Shown here one piece after another: positions 26,930-36,091 of a stretch of 64,000 bases of DNA (positions are counted from its first letter, which is position 1; each line of letters opens with the position of its first letter). Source of the stretch: Cupriavidus nantongensis (GTDB lineage Bacteria > Pseudomonadota > Gammaproteobacteria > Burkholderiales > Burkholderiaceae); NCBI RefSeq assembly GCF_001598055.1, contig NZ_CP014844.1, forward strand, positions 2,596,967 to 2,660,966. Direction: 5' to 3'. Below the pieces are notes generated by a model that worked only from the letters and a program-made list of their open reading frames with translations, was not told where the DNA came from and made no database searches. The position numbers and the translations under genes were made by a program.

Positions 26930-29682
26930 CGACCGTTGTCCGAGATGTGGCATTCGCGCTCGAGTTTGCCGAACAGGCTCCACCGTTGGTCCATGACGTT
27001 GTGGCCATCCGCTGGACCACAGACGTCCTTCGTATTCTGAAGCAAATTCGTGACGAGGCAACGAATCGCGCGAGAGACAAGGATGAAGAAGCATTTGTTC
27101 ACCTGCCCTTCGCCAGTCTACGCGCGCAGCTTCAATTGGAGATTGAAGATTGGACCGCTCTGAAGGATGACATTGGACTGCGCTCTTTCCCCGACCTCAG
27201 TAAGGAGCCCGGGCCATGGGGTTTCCTGCCCTACCAGAAAGCACAGGACTATAGCGAATGCGTGCGTGATGCATTTGCTCGGTGGTCGGAAGGCGCATTG
27301 TCCCATTTTAGCCAAGGTCGAGACGCGTATACGCTCGGCATTGCCGCACTGCGCAAGCTCAATGAATGCAATCAGGTGATTCAATTCGCCCAGTCGCAGG
27401 TACAAGTGTTTCCATGGGATACGGCTGGAAAGTCTGGGACGTTCTCGCCGTTCAATATCACAGCAGGCTGGCTCGCATCGCAGCTTGCCGGTAAGGAACT
27501 GTTTCCAGAATTGGGCCCGGTGGTGCGGGTCGTCGGGAGCCCAGATGGAAACAAGGCGGAAGTCATGACACGCCCTCACCATGCGGCTGGCGGGTACTTC
27601 AGTTTGGTCTGCGAAATCTCACTAGAGACGCTTCCTGGAGCGACTAAGCCGATCGTCTATCTGAAGTTTAAGCGGCGCCGGTGGGCCGATAGTTTGAATA
27701 ATCGGTATCCTGCCAGTCCTACCATCGGGGGATACGTGTTTCCCCATCATGCTCGGCCGAACAGTGCTTATCGCTTTAGCGTGATGCGACGCAAAGACGC
27801 CTGGGTCACCGATCTTGGCTATCCCGTGTACGAGCATGCATTAGACCTGGCGATGGGCTATCAGGATGAAGATGTGCTTCGCTACCCTTGCGACGAGCGC
27901 GCCAGCGTGGTCGTAATGGTGAAGGCTGAAGTTGCCGAGGCAAGTCGCTCCAACCTTCAAGCTGGCGTCCCTCTCGTCGACCAAGCCGATGCGTTTGCAT
28001 CCGCCACCAACGCGCTCGAAGGATTCGGTCTACGGCCCTTCTCGGGATTCAGTACGAGGAAGCCAATCCGGCATAAGGCTCCTCCACTGAGCGTTCTGAA
28101 GGCCGAGGTTGTCGTGGCGAGACTGCTTGCCCGTCATGGCTTTAGCGATGCCGACACCGAGAGCGCAATTGAGAATGCAACCTTGGCGCCTTCGAATCGT
28201 TGGTTCAGATTACAGCCGCCCACCCCGGATGCTGCGCACGATCGAGTCGTTAAGGCCATTCAAACGCTAGTCAAAGACACAGCGTATGAAGCTGATGCGG
28301 GAAGACAAAGAATTTACTTCTTAAGCTATACCGCCGACGATATCGAGTGGGTCAAGACGACTGCAAGCGCAATCCTCGGAGACAATACCGAGGTAATCAG
28401 TGCCCCCTTGCCGCTGAACACGCACGGGCCTAGGAGCCTATTGCCAGTCGACACGGGATCAAGGAAGCAGCGATTCGATGCACGAGTGCGTGAATGGCAA
28501 AAGTTTGTCGATCAAATTGGCGTGCCTGAACGCGCGATGATCCTCATCCAAGCTCCTCTGTTCTATGAGACCCGGGACGGGCAGAGGAAGCCCGATGATA
28601 ATGTCAACAAATTGGCCGCGCGAAAGGCGCTGAGCAGCACGGGTTGCACGGTACAGTACCTATTGCCCAGCGAGCCCGGCAGAATGGATCGATTCCTTCC
28701 CCGCTTACAGGCGTCTGTCCTGGACCTGGCGTTTGGGCACGCCGGCTTTGTCTGGGGCTTGAGACAGGCGCGGGAAGCCTGCTTCGGCTCCCAACCGGAG
28801 GCACCACGGTGGGCATGCGCGGTGAGCTCGCTTCAGGTACACACCGAGTGGGACCGTCAACAGTCGGTGTTCGTTGCCACGCGCTTGGAATGCGCCACGG
28901 GTGAATCTTGGGTGCGTTTTGCCCATGCTGAGGCAGAGCACGTCATGTCGCCTTGGATGCGGTTTGACCAAGGTGCAAAGTATCTCGCCTCTCGCCGCGT
29001 CGAACTCCCGCGAACGAATGCCGATCAACGCATGCTGCTGGCCAATTTTTTCGCGGACACGTTCGATGACATTACGTCGCTCGATCCCAGCGCAGTCGTG
29101 TTTATTGACTCTACGCGTACGGCTCGTCTGGCCTCTTGGCTCGGCGACGTCGGCGTGCGTACACCTCAACGCCAAATAGTTGCTGGCATCGTGCTGTCAC
29201 AGCGTTGGCCGATGCTACGGGTGCTGAGGGTGCGAGAACAAGCGCCATCTATCGGGCAAGAAAAATTTCACGGGCATAGCACCGAACACGGGATGCTCAT
29301 CCGCTCCTGGACATCCACACAGAGATTGTTTGAGGTGGAGGGTACATCGGCGCCGACGTTTTGGTCATTGGCCAAGCCTTCGACACACCACAAACGTGGC
29401 GCAAGCTGCTACCGCTCAATTCTCCTTCCCGCTTCATCAAAAGCAAGCGAAGCGAGTGAAGCGTATGCGATGTTTCCCGCGCAACCCGACAAGCAGCATT
29501 TGACCTCGCGAGCGGTGGAGATCGTGATCCTCCAGAAGCAGCCACAGGACTCGAACCTACAACTCGCCTCCTTTGCCCAGCATTTGCGTGCCGGGATGTT
29601 GACGGCGAGGAATGAGCCCTGGGTCACGACCCCGACTCCGTTGCGAATTATCGAAAAGCTCTCCGAGTACATGCGCACATAG
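26926..29682 (+). CDS. prokaryotic PIWI-RE protein (Argonaute/PIWI relative)
   Basis: 918 aa from ATG 26926 (GGAG upstream, overlapping the helicase stop). The last third has the alternating strand/helix pattern of an RNase H-type PIWI domain (AVVFIDSTRTARLASWL, later the strand SRAVEIVIL with R862 and E865). It ends in a helix resembling PIWI C termini (HLRAGMLTARNEPWVTTPTPL). Conserved Arg and Glu give the PIWI-RE family its name. No PAZ domain is seen. The family was described computationally in 2013 by the Aravind group as a predicted defence component using guide nucleic acid with helicase and nuclease partners. Assignment rests on operon architecture plus these motifs. Confidence 0.82.
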   Translation: MTTVVRDVAFALEFAEQAPPLVHDVVAIRWTTDVLRILKQIRDEATNRARDKDEEAFVHLPFASLRAQLQLEIEDWTALKDDIGLRSFPDLSKEPGPWGFLPYQKAQDYSECVRDAFARWSEGALSHFSQGRDAYTLGIAALRKLNECNQVIQFAQSQVQVFPWDTAGKSGTFSPFNITAGWLASQLAGKELFPELGPVVRVVGSPDGNKAEVMTRPHHAAGGYFSLVCEISLETLPGATKPIVYLKFKRRRWADSLNNRYPASPTIGGYVFPHHARPNSAYRFSVMRRKDAWVTDLGYPVYEHALDLAMGYQDEDVLRYPCDERASVVVMVKAEVAEASRSNLQAGVPLVDQADAFASATNALEGFGLRPFSGFSTRKPIRHKAPPLSVLKAEVVVARLLARHGFSDADTESAIENATLAPSNRWFRLQPPTPDAAHDRVVKAIQTLVKDTAYEADAGRQRIYFLSYTADDIEWVKTTASAILGDNTEVISAPLPLNTHGPRSLLPVDTGSRKQRFDARVREWQKFVDQIGVPERAMILIQAPLFYETRDGQRKPDDNVNKLAARKALSSTGCTVQYLLPSEPGRMDRFLPRLQASVLDLAFGHAGFVWGLRQAREACFGSQPEAPRWACAVSSLQVHTEWDRQQSVFVATRLECATGESWVRFAHAEAEHVMSPWMRFDQGAKYLASRRVELPRTNADQRMLLANFFADTFDDITSLDPSAVVFIDSTRTARLASWLGDVGVRTPQRQIVAGIVLSQRWPMLRVLRVREQAPSIGQEKFHGHSTEHGMLIRSWTSTQRLFEVEGTSAPTFWSLAKPSTHHKRGASCYRSILLPASSKASEASEAYAMFPAQPDKQHLTSRAVEIVILQKQPQDSNLQLASFAQHLRAGMLTARNEPWVTTPTPLRIIEKLSEYMRT

Positions 29683-30202
29683 AAATCCGCTGTTCAGAAC
29701 CGCTTCCTTACAACTGGAGCGTCCGAAACGACTCAGCAACTAGCGCCGCCGCATCGCTAACTGCGGGACTGGGGGCGCCTGGCTATCTCACGATGCATCG
29801 TGCGGCGAAGCTCGGACGACGCAGAGGATCCCGCTGGGCACCTAACCAGTGCTCGGCCTCAGTGCGCCTAATTATCAACATTGTTAGTGATTGGAAGGAA
29901 TTCTGAGTAATTGATTGCGACAACAAAGTCATTTGGCCGTTGTCATCTTTCTGGCTAGCACAGGACCATCGACAACAAGGCCTTCATCCCGCGCAGGCCT
30001 CGTTGTCGTCTGTCCCGGCGGCGCGGTCTCCAGTCCACGGCTACACAAAAAGCGCCCTCCAATGATTTGCGACTTATGAGTTGCGGATGACAATGCCGAC
30101 ATCAGACACGGCATCATGGACGAGCAAGCGACCAGAGCGCGCTGTCTGGACTTGGCCAACCGCGACAAAGACAGGCGCTATTTGATCGTCCGCGGCCTGG
30201 CT
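29683..30202. other. intergenic region after the PIWI-RE operon
   Basis: No convincing gene. It contains a near-perfect inverted repeat (GACAACAAGGCCT at 29971 and AGGCCTCGTTGTC ending at 30007, one mismatch) that may act as a terminator for convergent transcription. A nearby GACAAC...GTTGTC pair at 29926-29944 repeats the same arms. Confidence 0.4.
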
Positions 30203-30556
30203 TCAATGAAATCGGAAAGTGTGGCTGAGCCGGTCGCGCAGGCAAGGCAGGTTGGTCACCCAGCCCTTGGCAACCACCACTTGCGCAGGCAGTCGTTCGG
30301 TGGGATGCGAAGCAAAGTAGCGCTCGCTGGCCTGCATCAGGTGCAAGGCTTCGCTCGGGAAGCGCGATTGCACAACCATAGCGGCCAGCCGGAACACGTT
30401 GGCCTCGCGCTGGTCCAGCGCGGACGCCGCAGGCTCGCGTGCGACCGCCGCGCAGCGGATCATAAGCGCAGCTTCCACGTCCCGGGCGTGCATGGCAGAT
30501 TTTCCGATGGGTGTCCTCGACAGATGGCTGTCAATGTACTCCGAATTGTGGCCCAC
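30203..30556 (-). CDS. hypothetical protein in a two-gene operon
   Basis: 117 aa from a GTG start 25 bases after the 30582-31217 gene. It is predicted all-helical (RDVEAALMIRCAAVAREP, EANVFRLAAMVVQS), with no signal peptide or known domain. Composition looks like a real soluble protein rather than an antisense frame. Probably co-transcribed with its neighbour. Function unknown. Confidence 0.45.
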   Translation of the reverse strand: MGHNSEYIDSHLSRTPIGKSAMHARDVEAALMIRCAAVAREPAASALDQREANVFRLAAMVVQSRFPSEALHLMQASERYFASHPTERLPAQVVVAKGWVTNLPCLRDRLSHTFRFH

Positions 30557-30581
30557 GTGGTCCGCGAGCCCCGCGATCTAG

Positions 30582-31217
30582 TTACAGTCCAATTTCAATT
30601 TGATCCAGTCGGTGGTGTAAGGCATCGGTTAGCCAGAGCACGAATGCACACCATCCGCCGTGCGAGAGCGCCAGCCCGCCGCTGCCCTGGATCAACCAAG
30701 TGGACGATCTCTCCGGCTCATTATCGAGTTGCCAGCGTAGCCATCGCATGATCACAGTTTCCAACTCGAATGGGACATCGGTCAGATAGATATACTGCTC
30801 GCCCTGCGCTATGGTGGGTAGTCCGGCCGGCAGCCAGTGGGACAAGGCGCGCCTGGTTTGTGCGGCCGTCGGGATGCACTCGACCGGAACGGGCGGATCT
30901 TCATAGCGGTTGGCGACCGCCCGGGCGACGTCGTCGAGAGTTGAAGTCGTCCGAGTCTCGACACGCTCGACGTTGCGCAGGATCTCCTGCGTGCGAAGAA
31001 ACTGGCGCTCGGAAATTTCCCGGCTCGCTCGGAGTCGCCGATTCGTCTCATACAACGTTTCCAGCGGGTAGCGACGGGCGAGTCGGACCACATCGAACAG
31101 GGTCGGACGTCCGAGAATGATGGGAATCTCCGCCGGGGTACCGCGCAGTTTTGGGTTGGACCACAGGTGCGCGCCCGCGCGAAACTCCATGTCTCTGAAC
31201 ACAAATTTTTCAGCCAT
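30582..31217 (-). CDS. hypothetical protein with HLWSNP / PTLFD motifs
   Basis: 211 aa, ribosome site GGAG 9 bases upstream. The N-terminal 45 residues (RAGAHLWSNPKLRGT, GRPTLFDVV) match the 102-aa product of 14937-15245. The rest has a helical middle (REISERQFLRTQEIL) and a C terminus with YIYLTDVPFELETVIMRWL and ALSHGGWCAFVLWL. I recognise no family. It may be the N-terminal partner of a larger conserved unit in mobile islands. The pair flank the Tn7-like/PIWI-RE block in opposite directions. Confidence 0.6.
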   Translation of the reverse strand: MAEKFVFRDMEFRAGAHLWSNPKLRGTPAEIPIILGRPTLFDVVRLARRYPLETLYETNRRLRASREISERQFLRTQEILRNVERVETRTTSTLDDVARAVANRYEDPPVPVECIPTAAQTRRALSHWLPAGLPTIAQGEQYIYLTDVPFELETVIMRWLRWQLDNEPERSSTWLIQGSGGLALSHGGWCAFVLWLTDALHHRLDQIEIGL

Positions 31218-31988
31218 GGCACCACTCCAAGCAAACTCGAAACCCTCTTAGATGGATTCGCGCAATAGCACGGTGCTGCGGTTCTTCCTGCGACCGCTGC
31301 ATAGTGCGCGTGACCGGCGCAACGACGCCGAGCGCCATGCCGACCAACTGCATGGGACTAACGAGGTCCCGTTCCACATTGTAAATCGACGCCATTGTTC
31401 GGAAACGCTGCGTGTGGCCCCGGGGCGCCGCGATCGGATTTTTTGTCTCGCGCACTGAGGAATGGGAGGTTGAGTACCTCATAGATCACCTCCTCAAGAG
31501 CGTAACCTTAGTGAAATGAGAAAAATTGCGCCGTTGTTCTGCGTGGCGGCCAATGACCACCAGGGGTAGCGCGCCGATCCGGCAAACCGAACAGACGCAA
31601 TATCTGGAGCAGCGTTGGTCCCGCTAACACAGCCTCCCATGCGGAGGCTTCGTTTATTGGGGTGACGAGAGCGTATTTTACATCCTGACAGCAGGATTGG
31701 AGCAGTTGGAGCAACGGCCGCCTAGCAATTCAACTCCACTGCCCACCAGTAATCCTCCGCACCGTTGCTCTTCCAATTTTTAACCGCAGTTTTGCGCTAC
31801 GCCTTTCTTGTCATACCTCTTTTCCGCTGATAGAGCGTGGGAGGAAAGTTGACGTGCATTGCGAAGGATCGCGCGTGAGGCAGCAAGAGCCCCAAATCGG
31901 TTCCGACAACTTTGCGTTAGAGGACTCCTGAGGCGCTCCGTCCGTGGTATTCAGCCTGCCCGGTTGAACGCGATGGAGACGCCAGAGG
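31218..31988. other. gene-poor stretch before the ISNCY relic
   Basis: No frame on either strand has a ribosome site, protein-like composition and recognisable motifs together. The last 100-200 bases are probably the left flank or end of the ISNCY-like element. No clear terminal repeat identified. Confidence 0.45.
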
Positions 31989-33180
31989 ATGGCTAGATCC
32001 GAGGTTATTACAGTCAGCATGCAGGAGTTAGACAGGCTCAAGACCGTCCAGGCGGTCGTGGATGGTCAGTTACGGCCCGGAGTAGCCGCCAAACGATTGG
32101 AGATCACGGACCGGCAGTTCCGGCGGTTGCTGGAGCGCTACCGACAGGAAGGCCCATCGGGGCTCGTGTCCCGCAAGCGCGGCTGCCCAAGTAACAACCG
32201 GCTGGCGGTCGACCGTGAAGCCGCGGCGCTGGGGCTAATCCAGGAACACTACGCCGACTTCGGGCCGACGCTGGCCGCCGAGAAGCTGCGCGAACGCCAT
32301 GGACTCACGTTGTCCAAGGAGACGATCCGCCGGCTGATGACGGCGGCCGGGCTGTGCCGCGACGCGCGCCTACCTGGAGCGCCATGGCAAGCCTGTGGCG
32401 TTCTACAGCGACAAGGCCAGCGTCTTCCGCGTCAACAAGCCGAGTGCAACCAGCGGCAATGGCCACACCTAGTTTGCCCGGGTCCTGTTCGAGCTGAACA
32501 TTGAGGGCATTTGCGCCAACAGCAGCCAGGCCAAGGGCCGCGTGGAACGAACCCACTTGAACCTGCAGGATCGGCTGGTCAAGGAACTGCGCCTGCGCAA
32601 TATCAGCACCATGGATGCGGCCAACGCCTTCATGCCGGAGTTCATCGCGGACTACAACGCACGCTTCGCCAAGGTGCCCCGGAACAGCCATAACACCCAT
32701 CGTCCGCTGCGATCCGATGAGAACCTGGACCTGATCTTCACCGTGCGTGAGCCACGTTGTGTGTCCAAGAGCCTGACGATTCAGTACGACAAGATGCTCT
32801 ACCTGCTGGCCGATACTCCAGAACAACGCAAGCTGGCTGGGCGCTACATCGATGTCTACCACTACCCGGATGGCACGATTGAGCCGCGGGCAAATGGCGC
32901 TGCCCTGCCCTACACGACCTACGATCGCCTCTCTGAGGTCGACCAAGGCGCTATCGTGGACAACAAGCGCCTCGGGCACGTGTTGCAGTTGGCGCAGTAC
33001 GTCCAGGAGAAGCGCGACAACCGGAGGTCTCAATCAGTACCGCGGACTGATGGTACTCCGCGCAAGCGCGGGCGGCCACCAGGAACCAAATCCCAGCGTT
33101 CAATAAACCATGACGACATGCTGGAAGCGCTGCAGCGCTTGCAGCAAGAGCCTTGGCCCCTTACCGGAACGCAGAGCTAA
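31989..33180 (+). pseudogene. ISNCY-type transposase, internally deleted and interrupted
   Basis: The 5' part (31989 to about 32360) encodes the helix-turn-helix region MQELDRLKTVQAVVDGQL through LSKETIRRLMTAAGLC. Then the sequence jumps, in another frame, to RAYLERHGKPVAFYSDKASV of the DDE core. The first catalytic segment normally between them is absent, so roughly 200 bases seem deleted. Next comes a TAG (in GNGHT-stop-FARVLFEL) where a Gln codon is expected. The frame is then intact to 33180 (NSSQAKGRVERTHLNLQDR, with the catalytic Glu). Not functional. Confidence 0.85.
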
Positions 33181-33592
33181 AAGCGCTGTCACTTACGCTC
33201 TCGATAAGAACGTAGCAGTGGGCAGTTGGATGCGGTATCCGATAAGCCCCTGCCTTTCTCAAGCATTTGCAGGCCAGCGCGGCAATCTCCCAAGCCATGG
33301 GCTCGTCGCACTCAATGGCCTCCTGGACAAACATGTCAAATCCCGTAACTGAATGAAGTTCCTTCACTGCCGTGGAGAGCTGTCGCACTGGCTCCGGAAA
33401 CATTTCGTTCGCCCAAGCCCAACGAAAGCTATTCTGAGCGGGCACATGCGTAGCAATGGGAAGGATCTGTGCGGTTGCACGGGTGCGTTCTCCCTCAAAA
33501 AAGGAAAGCGTTGAATTTTCATAGTCGACGACAAATCGCTCGCGGCGGCCAAGCCCGTAAGCATCTGCAAGCAAGGCTTGTTTAGCCTCTAG

Positions 33593-34926
33593 CAGGTTGC
33601 TGAAGTACTCCCCGTACAAGAGGCGAGGCTTCCCCCTGCAAGGCAGTAGGCTTGCGATTTTTCACAATCTGGAAGCGGGACGTCCCTACATCGATTTTTT
33701 CGGCGGTTTGGCGCCCGATTCCGGCCTCATTACCGCGATTACTGCAACTGCGGACGGATTTGTCCCAGTGAGCGCATGCGCACGAGGTTGTAGGCGGCCA
33801 TGCTCAGCACGAACATCTGGTCGACTCGCTTCAGTCCACGCACCATCACCTGGCGCATGCGCCCGACAGTCTTGACCCATCCGAAGCCTTGTTCGATCAG
33901 CTTGCGCTTTTGCTGCGAAACGGCATACCCGGCGCTGCAAGCAATGGCATCAGGAACGGCCGAGCGGCGCCCCGAGGTGTTCTGTGCCACGTGGGGCGTC
34001 ACCTTCAGTTCCAGGCAGGCTTGAATGAACTCTTGCGCGTCGTAGCCCTTGTCTGCACCCACCGTGATTTCGGTGTTCGGGTCGTCCGTCACCTGTCGGG
34101 CATCGTTGAGCATCACCTTCGCGGCCTCGCGCTCAGCATGTCCGTCCGCATTGGTCACCATGGCGCTCACCACCAGGCCGTGACGGTTGTCGCTCAGGGT
34201 ATGACCCATATAGCGAAGTTCACTCGCAGTTTTGCCCTTGCGGTACAGCTTGGCATCGGGATCGGTCTTGGACTCGTGCGTCTCGTTGCTGCGCGTGCGA
34301 CCTTTGAAGTTGGCGCCGTCGTTGTCGTCCTTGTCGTCGCCGCCGTCCTTGCGCACGAAGCTCTTGTGGCCTGCCCACGCCTGAATCAGCGTGCCGTCCA
34401 CGCTGAAGTGCTCGCCCGACAGCCAGTTCTTCTTCTGCGCGATGGCCAGCACCTCGTTGAAAAACTGGATCACCGCATCATGCTTGATCAGCCGCTCGCG
34501 GTTCTTGGTGAAGACCGTGGGCACCCAAACGGTGTCGTCCATCGACAGCCCGATGAACCAGCGAAACAGCAGGTTGTACTGCGTCTGCTCCATGAGTTGG
34601 CGTTCGGAGCGAACGCTGTAGAGCACCTGCAGCAGCATGGCCCGCAGCAACTTCTCCGGCGCGATGCTGGGCTGGCCACCCTTGATATCGTCCTCGTACA
34701 TCTGTGCGAACAACCGGTCCATCTTTACCAGCGCCTGGTTGGCCATGGCGCGGATCGAGCGCAGCGGGTGGGACTTCGGCACGAAATCATCCAGCCTCCG
34801 CATAGTGAACAAACTTTCCGTGAAGGTATCTGCGCCGCGCATGAAAGTGGAGTTGGATGGGTTCCTCAAATCAACGCTTCAGCCAGTTGTCGCGCTGACG
34901 TCCACCGGAGGTATTTCAGCGGCCTG
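33593..34926 (-). mobile_element. IS5-family insertion sequence, complete, 1334 bp
   Basis: Exactly bounded. The target duplication CTAG lies at 33589-33592 and 34927-34930. Terminal inverted repeats are CAGGTTGCTGAAGTACTCC (left) and CAGGCCGCTGAAATACCTCC (right, read inward), agreeing at most positions. CTAG is a known preferred target for IS5 relatives. It carries one transposase gene and interrupts a DUF6882-like gene, so the insertion is fairly recent. Confidence 0.92.
33739..34842 (-). CDS. IS5/IS1182-type DDE transposase
   Basis: 367 aa from ATG 34842 (a TTG at 34869 with GAGGA nearby is an alternative start). N-terminal DUF772-type helical domain (GGQPSIAPEKLLRAMLLQVL), then the DDE_Tnp_1 core: first Asp in HFSVDGTLIQAW, second in TVGADKGYDAQEF, and the Glu in KRKLIEQGFGWVKTVGRMRQ. 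Full length and uninterrupted, so probably active. Confidence 0.93.
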   Translation of the reverse strand: MRGADTFTESLFTMRRLDDFVPKSHPLRSIRAMANQALVKMDRLFAQMYEDDIKGGQPSIAPEKLLRAMLLQVLYSVRSERQLMEQTQYNLLFRWFIGLSMDDTVWVPTVFTKNRERLIKHDAVIQFFNEVLAIAQKKNWLSGEHFSVDGTLIQAWAGHKSFVRKDGGDDKDDNDGANFKGRTRSNETHESKTDPDAKLYRKGKTASELRYMGHTLSDNRHGLVVSAMVTNADGHAEREAAKVMLNDARQVTDDPNTEITVGADKGYDAQEFIQACLELKVTPHVAQNTSGRRSAVPDAIACSAGYAVSQQKRKLIEQGFGWVKTVGRMRQVMVRGLKRVDQMFVLSMAAYNLVRMRSLGQIRPQLQ

Positions 34927-35026
34927 CTAGCTCATCCAGAGCGCTTTCCAAGTACGCGTCAAAGTCTTCGTTTGTCATCGCCGTCGGGAATAGAGGCAAG
35001 TACCCGCAGTATCTCGCGATTGATTT

Positions 35027-35070
35027 CGGACATTTTAACTTTGCCGCGCACCGGACATTTGAACTTTGCC
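35027..35070 (+). repeat. tandem 19-bp motif of an insertion-sequence end
   Basis: CGGACATTTTAACTTTGCC (35027-35045) and CGGACATTTGAACTTTGCC (35052-35070) repeat with one mismatch. About 25 bases further on, a second pair (AATAGAATGTCGTACCT and AATAGACATGTCGTACCT) occurs. Such stacked repeats are typical of IS ends that bind transposase. They precede the ISNCY fragment at 35191. Confidence 0.55.
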
Positions 35071-35190
35071 TGGACAGACAGCTGTCAGGGCAAAATAGAA
35101 TGTCGTACCTGGGCCAAATAGACATGTCGTACCTCCTTGCCCGGGCTGTCATGCTGACGGCTTTCCGTCTGTCCGAGACCGGAGGCCGCG

Positions 35191-35349
35191 ATGCGCAAGC
35201 CCGAGACCCTCACGATGACGATGCGCGAACTCGATCGGCTCAAAGTGATTCAGGCAGTGGTCGACCATGGCCTGGTGGTCTGGCGCGCTGCAGAGAAACT
35301 GTGGGAGATCCCGCCGACGGTTCATCCAATCCGGGGCGGTTGGGCCTGA
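35191..35349 (+). pseudogene. N-terminal fragment of a second ISNCY transposase
   Basis: 52 codons (MRKPETLTMTMRELDRLKVI, then QAVVDHGLVVWRAAEKL) with GGAGG upstream. Homologous to the N terminus of the broken transposase at 31989 (MQELDRLKTVQAVVD), then it diverges and stops at 35347. It retains promoter-side IS repeats but nothing of the catalytic core. Confidence 0.7.
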
Positions 35350-35436
35350 CGCGGCGGCGAGGAAGTGAAGCAGCACTCGCATGGCAAGGAGTACTCCCCG
35401 CGCTACGCCGAGGAGCCCATCAAGGCATGGTCGTGT

Positions 35437-35850
35437 TCAGGCTGGCGCGGCCGCATCAATTCCTTGCAGACAAAGCCATCGATGCTTGCGCTCCGCCCAA
35501 TGCATCAATTGCGGCGGCGGGAAATCCCGGTCTTCGAGACATCCCGCCGATACCGAAACGGCTTCCTTCAATGCCTCGGCCCGCATCAGCACCACCGATC
35601 CGCAAGTGGTGCAGAATTCCTGCTCCAGCCATTGTCCCGATGTTCCGGTACGGCGCCACGTACGGGTTTCGCCTTTTCGACCGACAATCGCGGAATCGGC
35701 ATAGATGGCCCGATAGGAAAAGGCCGAGCCGGTACAGCGCTGGCACTCGAAGCAGCTGCACGCATAGACGCGGCGCGGTTCGCCCGCGAGGATCAGTTCG
35801 ACGCCACGGCATGAACAAGCCGCGGTTCGCTTGCGGACTTCAGCCTGCAT
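35437..35850 (-). CDS. GFA/CENP-V family zinc protein
   Basis: 137 aa from ATG 35850 (GGGGAG just upstream). Glutathione-dependent formaldehyde-activating (GFA/CENP-V) fold with the zinc cysteines in place: CSCRG, CSCFECQRCTGS and CTTCGS. Members bind zinc, and some were reported to handle glutathione adducts, though most are uncharacterised. Divergent from the HxlR regulator at 36092, which may control it. Confidence 0.85.
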   Translation of the reverse strand: MQAEVRKRTAACSCRGVELILAGEPRRVYACSCFECQRCTGSAFSYRAIYADSAIVGRKGETRTWRRTGTSGQWLEQEFCTTCGSVVLMRAEALKEAVSVSAGCLEDRDFPPPQLMHWAERKHRWLCLQGIDAAAPA

Positions 35851-36091
35851 TGGCGCACTCCCCAATCTGATGCAGAACCGAATGGCACGGATTCATTAAA
35901 ATGGCAATGGCGGCCAAGTCCGTCTGGCAAGCGACGCGCGGATGCGGAATCGATGTCATGCAACAGTTCTCCGGCGATCGAACGATCGAGGTTGCGACCG
36001 CCTGATGATTTGTGGAAGAGAGAATCGATGATATCGGTTCGCCTTGGCCCGTGGAAGAACGCACTTCAAGGTAAGTACCCCGAATCCGGGG

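Larger units (their letters stand above)
33161..34978 (-). pseudogene. DUF6882-like gene split by an IS5-family insertion
   Basis: The 5' end (34978-34927, MTNEDFDAYLESALDEL) and the 3' part (33588-33161, EAKQALLADAYGLGRRERF to the stop) lie either side of the IS at 33593-34926. Removing the IS and one CTAG copy restores a single 480-base frame (159 aa) reading ALDELEAKQALLADAYGLG across the join. The body has the FRWAWANE motif seen in DUF6882 proteins, whose function is unknown. The 3' fragment could still be translated from a TTG inside the IS end, but the full product is lost. Confidence 0.85.

Noticed and set aside
26926..29682. Classical long prokaryotic Argonaute
   Set aside because: No PAZ domain or typical DEDX catalytic spacing is visible. 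The three-gene context with a DinG-like helicase and REase fits PIWI-RE better.
30116..30751. 211-codon plus-strand frame
   Set aside because: It lies opposite the minus-strand genes at 30203 and 30582, lacks a ribosome site and has random-looking Arg/His-rich composition.
31210..31482. 90-codon minus-strand frame before the 30582 gene
   Set aside because: No ribosome site or recognisable motif, and its end overlaps the next gene's start by a few bases. Composition does not look protein-like.
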